From Caulobacteraceae bacterium (GTDB taxonomy: Bacteria; Pseudomonadota; Alphaproteobacteria; Caulobacterales; Caulobacteraceae): DNA of 37,828 nt. Below the pieces are notes generated by a model, which was not told the DNA's origin, searched no databases, and was given only the letters and a program-made list of their open reading frames with translations. Every line of letters begins with the position of its first letter. The first letter of the stretch is position 1. The position numbers were made by a program, and so were the translations under genes. Positions 25,001 through 32,182 of the stretch are shown here, piece by piece. The stretch is from positions 1-37,828 of the forward strand of contig CANFKD010000009.1 of the NCBI GenBank assembly GCA_947447115.1. The letters run 5' to 3'.

Positions 25001-26002
25001 ATGAGCACCTTGATCGTCATTGGCCTGTCTGCCGTCGTTGTCGCCATCCGCGACGGCGAGGCCGTGGTCTTGACTGTTCGCCCTCATGATCCCCTGACCG
25101 GAGAGGCCTCGACCTTAGCGGGCCTACCCTTCGGCCCTTTCGACCCCGATGGTCATCGCACCTTCGAGCTGGCCCTCCGGGCCTTCGTGACCGAACAGAC
25201 CCGGTTTGACCTCGGATATGTCGAACAGCTCTATACATTTGGGGACAAGGGCCGCGACGCTCCGCTAGCAGATGTCGGCGCAGGCGCAGCGCGGGTGATC
25301 TCAGTTGGCTATCTGGCCTTGACGCCTGTGCCAGTCGAAACCTCCGCCCCGGACACAGCCTGGTCGTCTTGGTCACGCTTCTTTCCGTGGGAAGATTGGC
25401 GCCAAGGCCGTCCTTTGCTCATCGATGAGGCTATTGCTCCAGCCTTACGGAACTGGGCGGCTGCTGGCCGGGGCGATGAAGGCGAGAGCCGCCAGGACCG
25501 CGCCCGCACCCTGTTCGCCCTAGACGGTGCCCTATGGAATGAAGAACGGGTGCTGGAGCGTTACGAGCTGCTCTATGAGGCAGGGCTGGCCCCAGAAGCC
25601 GCGCGCGACCGTGACCGCGCCTGGGGCCTGCCCGCTCCAGAACCTCAAGCCCTATCCCCCGCCTTTGGTGAGCCTATGATCTCAGATCACCGCCGGATCC
25701 TCGCCACGGGTCTTGGCCGTTTACGCGGCAAGCTAAAATACCGTCCCGTCGTGTTCGAACTCACTGCGCCCACCTTCACCCTGTCAGAACTGCAAAGGAC
25801 GGTCGAGGCCGTCGCGGGCGTCAAATTGCACAAACAGAACTTCCGGCGCGTTCTGGACCGTACCGGTCTGGTCGAGGGACTTGGGCGTTATGATGTGGAA
25901 ACCGGTGGTCGCCCAGCCGAGCTATTCCGCTTCTGTCGCGAACAACTGCAAAACCGCTCGACCCTCGGACTTTCCCTGCCCCTCATCCGCGACGGATCCT
26001 GA
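25001..26002 (+). CDS. NrtR-like regulator: degenerate Nudix domain plus winged helix
   Basis: The 333-residue protein begins as a Nudix fold (MSTLIVIGLSAVVVAIRDGE, then YVEQLYTFGDKGRD), but the Nudix box is degenerate: the REx2EE core reads RAFVTEQT, so hydrolysis is unlikely. The C-terminal part (about 225-320: HRRILATGLGRLRGKLKY, TLSELQRTVEAV, KQNFRRVLDRTGLV) is a winged helix typical of NrtR, the ADP-ribose-sensing repressor of NAD-related genes. The middle (about 140-225) is longer than in simple NrtR proteins. It follows the HD gene and precedes a TonB-dependent receptor gene by 149 bases. AGGGA lies seven bases before the ATG. Targets are not known. Confidence 0.75.
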   Translation: MSTLIVIGLSAVVVAIRDGEAVVLTVRPHDPLTGEASTLAGLPFGPFDPDGHRTFELALRAFVTEQTRFDLGYVEQLYTFGDKGRDAPLADVGAGAARVISVGYLALTPVPVETSAPDTAWSSWSRFFPWEDWRQGRPLLIDEAIAPALRNWAAAGRGDEGESRQDRARTLFALDGALWNEERVLERYELLYEAGLAPEAARDRDRAWGLPAPEPQALSPAFGEPMISDHRRILATGLGRLRGKLKYRPVVFELTAPTFTLSELQRTVEAVAGVKLHKQNFRRVLDRTGLVEGLGRYDVETGGRPAELFRFCREQLQNRSTLGLSLPLIRDGS

Positions 26003-26151
26003 ATTATTGGTTAGCTACCTAAGGGTGAAAATCTAAGTCGGCCAGTTTTAGTAAAAGTGTCACATCAGTGCACTAGTACCGTCATAGAACATCGTTAATG
26101 CCGTCCCTGATCCAACCGCGAACAATGCGGTCGGGCAAACGGGGATATCAA
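26003..26151 (+). promoter_or_regulatory. Leader of the TonB-dependent receptor gene
   Basis: The region is AT-richer at its start and includes an AGTGCACT palindrome with a nearby GTGTCAC, and a CCGC-N7-GCGG hairpin near 26117. GGGGA at 26141-26145 lies six bases before the chosen ATG. A promoter is likely; no known operator (Fur, Zur) was recognised. Confidence 0.35.
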
Positions 26152-28407
26152 ATGCAATTACGTCTTCTCTTGAGCGCCTCCGCGCTCGCTCTGTGCTGTG
26201 CAGCACCCGCCTTCGCCGCTGAGGCCGAAGCCACTGCGACCGCCACCAACGAAGCCGCCATCGAAGAGATCGTTGTCTATGGCCGCGGCGAAACCCGCCA
26301 AGTCCAGACCGTTCAGGCCGTCGACATTCTAGCCGCGACCCCGGGCACGAGCCCTCTGAAGGTCCTGTCGCAACTTCCAAGCGTGAACTTCCAGTCCGCT
26401 GACGCCTACGGCACCTATGAGTGGGCCGTTCGCATCTCGGTTCGTGGCTTCAAGCAAAACCAACTGGGCTTCACCCTTGATGGCGTGCCACTGGGCGACA
26501 TGTCCTACGGCAACCACAATGGCCTGCATATCAGCCGCGCCGCGATCTCTGAGAACCTCGGCAGCGCTGAGCTGGCTCAAGGTGCTGGTAGCCTGCAGAC
26601 TGCTTCGAGCTCCAACCTCGGCGGTACGCTGAAGTTCACCACCATCGATCCTTCGCACAAGTTCGGCGTCCTGACCGCTCTGACGACCGGCAGCGACAGC
26701 ACATTCCACGGCTTTGTGCGCGTTGAGTCGGGCGACCTGCCCACCGGCGGCCGCGGCTATATCAGCTATGCCAACCAGACCGCCGAAAAGTGGAAGGGTT
26801 ACGGCGGCGACCAGAAGCAATACCAAGTCAATGCCAAGTTCGTTCAGCCTATCGGTCCGGTGACCACCACCACCTTCTTCAACATGTCTGATCGTGCGGA
26901 AAACGACTATCAAGACGTGTCGCTGAACATGATCAAGCGTCTCGGCTACAATATCGACAACATCAAGAACAACTGGACCTTGGCCAAGCAGATCGCGACC
27001 GCCTACCAGACCGGCAAGGCTCTGCCCGCACCGTTCACGACCGTTGACGATGTCTATTTCGACGCTTCGGGCCTGCGTAAGGACACCCTCGGCGGCTTTA
27101 CGGCTGATTGGGACATCACCAAGAACCTGTCGGCGACGGCAACCGCTTACCGCCACACCAACAAGGGCATGGGCACCTGGTATACACCTTACGTCGCAAG
27201 CCCAGGCGGCGCTTCTGTTTCCGAGCGTACGTCAGAATATAATATCGACCGCTCGGGTCTCATCGCCAATGTCACCTATGTGCTCGGCGATCACACCATC
27301 GAAGGCGGCATCTGGACGGAAGATAACGACTTCCACCATGCACGCCGCTATTACGGCAACAGCGTCGACAAGCCACGCGACAGCCTGAAGTTCCAAACCG
27401 GTCCCTTCTATACGCAGTGGGAATATCGCTTCAACACCAAGACCCAGAACCTGCATCTGCAGGACACCTGGCGGATCAACGACGTCTTGAAGGTCAATTT
27501 CGGCTTCAAGACCGTCAATGTTGAAAACAATGCCGTTCGTTTGAGCGGAACCAATGCGGTCGGTTCGATCAAGGTCGATGAGAGCTTCCTGCCACAGGTT
27601 GGTTTCAACTATGACCTCGGTGCCATGGGCGAAGTGTTCGGTTCATACGCCGAAAATGCTCGCGCCTTTGTCGCATCGGGCAGCGAAGGCCCTTTCTCGA
27701 CCAGCCAAGTGGGTTTTGAAGCGATCAAGACCAAGCTGAACCCTGAAACCTCCAAGACCATCGAAGGCGGCTATCGCTATCGGAACGAAAAGTTCCAAGG
27801 CGTCGCAGCCCTCTATCATGTCAAGTTCGACAACCGCATCCTCGGCACCCAGACGGGCGCAGCCATCGTTGGTAACCCCGTCGTTCTGACCAATGTCGGT
27901 GGCATCACCTCTGACGGTATGGAATTTGCGGGTACCTATCGTCTGACCGACGATTGGAAGCTGTCGGGCTCCTATTCCTACAACAAGTCGACCTACGACA
28001 ATGACGTCCGTAATGGCGCTGGTGTCGTCACCGCCAAGATCTCCGGCAAGACCATCGTCGACTCGCCAGAAAATATGCTCAAGGGCACGCTGGCCTATGA
28101 CGACGGCGCTCTGTTCGGAAACCTGAACGGCTCCTATACCGACAAGCGCCTCTATACCTACACGGGCGACGCTTCGGTGCCTTCGGTCACCGTCTTTGAT
28201 CTGACCGTCGGTTACCGCTTCAAGTCGGACAACAGCTTGCTGAACGGCCTGGAAGTTCAGGGCAATGTCACCAACCTTCTGGATAAGAAATATATCTCGA
28301 CGGTCGGTTCGGCAGGCTTTGGCAATTCCGATCCAACGGGCGATGGCCAGACCCTGATGGTCGGCTCGCCACGTCAGATGTTTGTGACCCTGCGCAAGCA
28401 GTTCTAA
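26152..28407 (+). CDS. TonB-dependent outer-membrane receptor
   Basis: The 751-residue protein has a signal peptide (MQLRLLLSASALALCCAAPA, cleavage after AFA), a TonB-box-like IEEIVVYGR just after it, a plug domain (PLKVLSQLPSVNFQSADAYG, ISVRGFKQNQLGFTLDGVPLG, NLGGTLKF) and a 22-strand-type barrel ending in phenylalanine (VTLRKQF). Such receptors take up siderophores, vitamin B12, sugars or other large substrates with energy from TonB. The ligand is unknown. The ATG at 26152 is preferred over one 18 codons upstream because only it gives a normal signal peptide with GGGGA. Its base use is strongly biased to C-ending codons, which fits high expression. Confidence 0.92.
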   Translation: MQLRLLLSASALALCCAAPAFAAEAEATATATNEAAIEEIVVYGRGETRQVQTVQAVDILAATPGTSPLKVLSQLPSVNFQSADAYGTYEWAVRISVRGFKQNQLGFTLDGVPLGDMSYGNHNGLHISRAAISENLGSAELAQGAGSLQTASSSNLGGTLKFTTIDPSHKFGVLTALTTGSDSTFHGFVRVESGDLPTGGRGYISYANQTAEKWKGYGGDQKQYQVNAKFVQPIGPVTTTTFFNMSDRAENDYQDVSLNMIKRLGYNIDNIKNNWTLAKQIATAYQTGKALPAPFTTVDDVYFDASGLRKDTLGGFTADWDITKNLSATATAYRHTNKGMGTWYTPYVASPGGASVSERTSEYNIDRSGLIANVTYVLGDHTIEGGIWTEDNDFHHARRYYGNSVDKPRDSLKFQTGPFYTQWEYRFNTKTQNLHLQDTWRINDVLKVNFGFKTVNVENNAVRLSGTNAVGSIKVDESFLPQVGFNYDLGAMGEVFGSYAENARAFVASGSEGPFSTSQVGFEAIKTKLNPETSKTIEGGYRYRNEKFQGVAALYHVKFDNRILGTQTGAAIVGNPVVLTNVGGITSDGMEFAGTYRLTDDWKLSGSYSYNKSTYDNDVRNGAGVVTAKISGKTIVDSPENMLKGTLAYDDGALFGNLNGSYTDKRLYTYTGDASVPSVTVFDLTVGYRFKSDNSLLNGLEVQGNVTNLLDKKYISTVGSAGFGNSDPTGDGQTLMVGSPRQMFVTLRKQF

Positions 28408-28408
28408 A

Positions 28409-28428
28409 CCTTAGACCTCAAGTCTAGG
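28409..28428. terminator. Short hairpin between convergent genes
   Basis: TAGAC and GTCTA pair around CTCAA in the 16-base gap that separates the receptor gene from the convergent hydroxylase gene. The stem is short and has no T-run, so termination is only possible. Confidence 0.25.
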
Positions 28429-29365
28429 ACGCTGCGGCGGGATCGGTTTTCACCGGTTCCGCCGTTTGCATATCTGCCCACTGCGCCTTGAGCATGGTGG
28501 AGGTCTGCCGCGACCCATCCGGGCTCCAGCCCGGCGCGCCGAACAGATAGCCAGAGGCCTCACGCAGGGACCGGGCCGTCAAGAGATCCGAAAAGATCCC
28601 AACCCATTCGTGAAAAGCCACGCGGAAAATATTGAAATCCCCAAGATTTTTGACCACACCATAGCGACAGGGTTCCTCGTCCAGTTCCTGCACAAAGGTC
28701 CCAAACATCCGGTCCCAGATGATCAGGATGCCGGCATAGTTGCTGTCCAGATAGCGCGGATTGCGCGCATGATGGACACGGTGATGGGACGGCGTATTGA
28801 ACAGGGCCTCGACCCAGACCGGCAACCGCCGCACGGCCTCCGTATGGATCCAAAACTGATAGACCAGACTGATCCCCTTCTGAATAGCGATCATGGCTGG
28901 TGGAAATCCGAGCAAGGATAGGGGAAGCCACAGGGCCCATGTGCCCGCCGCGCCGCCGGTCCAGGTCTGACGCAAGGCCGTGGCCAGATTATAGTGCTGT
29001 GAGGTGTGATGATTAACGTGCGCCGCCCACCAAAACCGCCGCTCATGGCTCAAACGATGGAACCAATAGTAGGTGAAGTCCTCCAGCAGGAAGATGGCCA
29101 GCCACGCCCAAGTCGCCGACATGGGAATATCAAACAGGTGATATTTATAAACCCAAACCGAGGCCGCAAAGACCACACCGCCGGTCAGGAGCCCAGCGAT
29201 CCCACTGCCAAACCCCATCAGCAGCGAGGTTGCGGTATCCTTGGCCTCATAGACCGCCTTGACCTTGCCCAAGCGTGCCAACAGGATCTCCAGCACGATA
29301 GCCAGAATGAAAAACGGGACAGCGAGCGTAACCGGATCAATTGCCGGTGCAGAGGGGGCAGCCAT
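28424..29365 (-). CDS. Sterol-desaturase / fatty-acid hydroxylase family membrane protein
   Basis: The 313-residue protein has several membrane helices and the di-iron histidine clusters of the family: HRLSH (103-107), HVNHHTSQHYN (116-126), His174 and HRVHH (195-199). Such enzymes hydroxylate or desaturate lipids at the membrane using oxygen; the substrate is not predictable. It is translationally coupled to the upstream small membrane-protein gene by a TAATG overlap and convergent with the TonB receptor gene. Confidence 0.9.
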   Translation of the reverse strand: MAAPSAPAIDPVTLAVPFFILAIVLEILLARLGKVKAVYEAKDTATSLLMGFGSGIAGLLTGGVVFAASVWVYKYHLFDIPMSATWAWLAIFLLEDFTYYWFHRLSHERRFWWAAHVNHHTSQHYNLATALRQTWTGGAAGTWALWLPLSLLGFPPAMIAIQKGISLVYQFWIHTEAVRRLPVWVEALFNTPSHHRVHHARNPRYLDSNYAGILIIWDRMFGTFVQELDEEPCRYGVVKNLGDFNIFRVAFHEWVGIFSDLLTARSLREASGYLFGAPGWSPDGSRQTSTMLKAQWADMQTAEPVKTDPAAAS

Positions 29366-29763
29366 TAGATCGTCTCTCCCATTGCGGCCCGGGTCCAGTC
29401 TGGCGCGAGGGCCAACGACGCCTTTGGGGCCGCGAAATCATTGAATCTAAACCAAAACCGTCCCTTACGCGCTTCAGCCTCAAGCGCGTGAGGCCAGGCC
29501 ATGCTACGCGACACATAGCTATCTCCATTACGAAACAGCAGCAGGGCCAGATCACCAGACCTCGCAACGGCCCCTGCTCCATCTAGCGCCAGCCAGATCT
29601 GATCCAAGGGGGTCTGCGGAAAGTCTTCGGCCAATCGGCGCTTCACCTCAGCCTCGTCCAAGGGCGGGGTCGCACGCGGGATCTTGACCCAAGCGACCAG
29701 CCCCATGATCCCGCCAAGAATAGCCAAGGTCACCAACTGGGTGATGATATATTTCAAAGTCAC
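29365..29763 (-). CDS. Small membrane-anchored protein of unknown function
   Basis: The 132-residue protein has one N-terminal membrane helix (about 8-26, QLVTLAILGGIMGLVAWV) and a soluble part with LALLLFRNGDSYVSRSMAW and GRFWFRFNDF. No domain was recognised. The start is GTG, with a GC-rich upstream segment. Its stop overlaps the hydroxylase start by one base, so the two are likely coexpressed and may act together. Confidence 0.7.
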   Translation of the reverse strand: MTLKYIITQLVTLAILGGIMGLVAWVKIPRATPPLDEAEVKRRLAEDFPQTPLDQIWLALDGAGAVARSGDLALLLFRNGDSYVSRSMAWPHALEAEARKGRFWFRFNDFAAPKASLALAPDWTRAAMGETI

Positions 29764-29957
29764 GCACGCCGCCCCGCTGTTTTAATGACCCTCACCTGCA
29801 CCGTGGCCCGCGTCAAGCGTGACCCAGCGCAACCCACTGGTGACGGCATCCTTCGCCATGCTATCTAGGGGACAGAATCTCATAGTGCCGACGCGCGCTT
29901 TGGCCCTGCTTCATCCCGTTGCAGCAGTGGCAGCGCCTCGAAAAGGATCGCTATCCC

Positions 29958-31079
29958 GTGCAAAAAGCCGTTATCGCCGCCACCGGCCTGTTCACCCCGC
30001 CCTATTCGATCTCGAACATCGAGTTGGTGGAGACCTTCAACACCTATGTCGCCAATTTCAATGCCGAGCATGCTGAGGAGATTGAGGCTGGAACGGTCGA
30101 GGCGCTTCAGCCCTCCTCCCCCGAATTTGTGCAAAAGGCTTCCGGGATCCAGTCGCGCTTTGTGATGAATAAGGACGGGATCATCGATCCGGCCATCATG
30201 CGCCCGCAACTGCCCGAGCGGTCCAATGACGAGCTATCGATCCTCGCTGAAATGGCCGTCGCCGCAGCCCGTCAGGCCATCGAGGCCTGGGGCAAGCCGG
30301 TCAGCGAGATCGGGGCCGTGCTCTGCGCCTGTTCCAACATGCAGCGCGCCTATCCGGCCATGGCCGTCGAGATACAGAACGCTCTGGGCATTGAGGGCTT
30401 TGGCTTTGACATGAATGTCGCCTGTTCCTCGGCGACCTTTGGCATCAAGACCGCTGCCGACTTCATCGCCTCAGGCTCAGCCAAGGCCGTCTTGATGGTC
30501 AATCCAGAGGTCTGTTCAGGCCACCTGAACTTTAAGGACCGCGACAGCCATTTCATCTTTGGCGACGTGGCCACCGCCGTGATCGTCGAGGCCGCCGATC
30601 AGGCCGGACCGGGCGGCTGGGACATTCTGGGCACGCGCCTTAAGACGGTCTTCTCTAACAATATCCGCAACAATTTCGGTTTCTTGAACAATGCCGCGCC
30701 CGAGGGCATCGGCAACCCCGACAAGCTGTTCATCCAGCAGGGCCGTAAGGTCTTTAAGGACGTCGTGCCAATGGTTGCCGAGATGATCATCGACCATGCC
30801 GGTGAACTGGGCCTCGAACGCTCAGAGCTCAAGCGCATGTGGCTGCATCAGGCCAATATCAATATGAACGACATGATTGGCCGTAAGGTGCTGGGCCGCG
30901 ATCCAACCCCCGAAGAGAACATCATCGTTCTGGACACCTATGCCAACACCTCGTCGGCCGGATCGATCATCGCTTTCCACCTGCATAATCAAGGCTTTGC
31001 GGCGGGCGAAACCGGGCTGATCTGTAGTTTTGGCGCGGGCTATTCGGCCGGCACGGTGTTCGTGCGTAAGCGGGCCTAG
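29958..31079 (+). CDS. Beta-ketoacyl-ACP synthase III-like enzyme
   Basis: The 373-residue protein is a thiolase-fold condensing enzyme with the KAS III catalytic set: Cys156 in NVACSSATFGI, His297 in WLHQAN and Asn330 in YANTSSAG, plus the C-terminal GLICSFGAGYSAG. KAS III enzymes start fatty-acid synthesis by condensing an acyl-CoA with malonyl-ACP. The long N-terminal insertion (SNIELVETFNTYVANFNAEH) resembles the FabH2 type of Pseudomonas rather than classical FabH. The start is GTG at 29958, preceded by AAGGAT; a TTG 13 codons upstream is an alternative. It overlaps the convergent transporter gene by four bases. Confidence 0.88.
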   Translation: MQKAVIAATGLFTPPYSISNIELVETFNTYVANFNAEHAEEIEAGTVEALQPSSPEFVQKASGIQSRFVMNKDGIIDPAIMRPQLPERSNDELSILAEMAVAAARQAIEAWGKPVSEIGAVLCACSNMQRAYPAMAVEIQNALGIEGFGFDMNVACSSATFGIKTAADFIASGSAKAVLMVNPEVCSGHLNFKDRDSHFIFGDVATAVIVEAADQAGPGGWDILGTRLKTVFSNNIRNNFGFLNNAAPEGIGNPDKLFIQQGRKVFKDVVPMVAEMIIDHAGELGLERSELKRMWLHQANINMNDMIGRKVLGRDPTPEENIIVLDTYANTSSAGSIIAFHLHNQGFAAGETGLICSFGAGYSAGTVFVRKRA

Positions 31080-31987
31080 GGCCTTAGGGTCTTGCTGATC
31101 TGCGGCCAAGCGACATTGACGCCAAGCCCCAACATGACCAGCCCCGCAGCGGTCAGTTTCCAGACCGGCATGGCCTCGCCCAGCATCAGGTTGGCTGTGA
31201 TCATGCCAAAGACCGGGACCAGCAGGGCCATGGGCGTGATCGACGCCGCCGGATGGCGCGCCAAGAGCCAGCCCCAGACGCTGTAGCCGAACAGGCTATT
31301 GCCCAAGGACTGCCACGCCACCGCCGCCCAGGTCGCGGCATCTGCGGCCCTAATCGCCTGAACCATGGCGGGCCAGCCCTCCAAGGTCAGGGACAGGATC
31401 ACCAGAGGCGCGATGGAAAAGAGGCTCGCCCAGCTGACATAGGCCAACATATCGGCCCCCGGATCGCGCCGCGCCGTAATATTGCCCCCGGCCCAACTCA
31501 TCGAGGCGATAAAGGTCAGGACGAGCCCCAAGGGCGTGACGGTCGAGGCATCGGCATGGGCCATGATCACCCCAATCCCCGCCGCTGCGATCAATAGGGC
31601 TATGACCTGAAAGGCCTTTACCCGCTCGCCGCTCAGCACCATGGACAGGCCAATGGTGAAGAAGACCTGGGTCTGCATCAAGAGCGAGGCCAGACCCGGC
31701 GCGATCTGGCCGTTCATGGCGATATAGAGAATGCCAAACTGACCCAGCCCGATCAGGATGCCGTAGGTCGCCAGCCGCGACCAGGCGACATTGGGCCGCT
31801 TAAAAAAGAACACCGCTGGGAAGGCGACGAAGAAAAACCGCAAGCTGGCGAATAGCAGAGGCGGCAGATGGGCCAAGGCCACCTTGATCACCGCAAAATT
31901 ACTGCCCCAAACCGCCACAACCGCGAGCGCCAAGCCCAGATGGGTCCATGGGATGGTGGGCGCGGCCTTGGGGGTGTTGGTGGTCAT
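31076..31987 (-). CDS. EamA/DMT-family transporter
   Basis: This 303-residue membrane protein has about ten helices in two EamA repeats (LGLALAVVAVWGSNFAVIKV at the N-terminus; MSWAGGNITARRD and GNSLFGYSVWGWLLARHP in the second half). It probably exports amino acids or other small metabolites, like RhtA/YdcZ-type carriers; the substrate is unknown. The ATG at 31987 starts MTTNTPKAAP. The frame is open upstream, but those residues (LMLSLSKHEE) come from a genomic repeat, so they are excluded. It overlaps the KAS III-like gene by four bases at the 3' end. Confidence 0.85.
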   Translation of the reverse strand: MTTNTPKAAPTIPWTHLGLALAVVAVWGSNFAVIKVALAHLPPLLFASLRFFFVAFPAVFFFKRPNVAWSRLATYGILIGLGQFGILYIAMNGQIAPGLASLLMQTQVFFTIGLSMVLSGERVKAFQVIALLIAAAGIGVIMAHADASTVTPLGLVLTFIASMSWAGGNITARRDPGADMLAYVSWASLFSIAPLVILSLTLEGWPAMVQAIRAADAATWAAVAWQSLGNSLFGYSVWGWLLARHPAASITPMALLVPVFGMITANLMLGEAMPVWKLTAAGLVMLGLGVNVAWPQISKTLRP

Positions 31988-32022
31988 GGGGGGACCGTAA
32001 AGCAATATTACAGGCCGTGCGA

Positions 32023-32057
32023 CTTCCTCGTGCTTCGACAGGCTCAGCATGAGGAAG
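32023..32057. repeat. Dispersed palindromic repeat, copy 1
   Basis: CTTCCTC...GAGGAAG arms flank the core GCTTCGACAGGCTCAGCAT. The core belongs to a repeat common in many alphaproteobacterial genomes. It lies just upstream of the EamA transporter gene. Confidence 0.7.
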
Positions 32058-32085
32058 ACTTTTAGGTCTGCGCTTTCCAATTCAT

Positions 32086-32120
32086 CCTCATCCTGAGCCT
32101 GTCGAAGGACGAGGATGACT
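32086..32120. repeat. Dispersed palindromic repeat, copy 2 (inverted)
   Basis: CCTCATCCTGAGCCTGTCGA is the inverse of the core in copy 1, followed by AGGACGAGGATGACT. It can pair with either neighbour to form long hairpins. Confidence 0.7.
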
Positions 32121-32140
32121 TCTAAGGCCCGTGCGCCCGT

Positions 32141-32170
32141 CCATGCTTCGACAGGCTCAGCATGAGGAAG
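32141..32170. repeat. Dispersed palindromic repeat, copy 3
   Basis: CATGCTTCGACAGGCTCAGC repeats copy 1 in direct orientation and ends in ATGAGGAAG. It lies 12 bases from the 3' end of ppdK, so the array could also serve as its transcript end. Confidence 0.7.
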
Positions 32171-32182
32171 TATAAATAAAGC

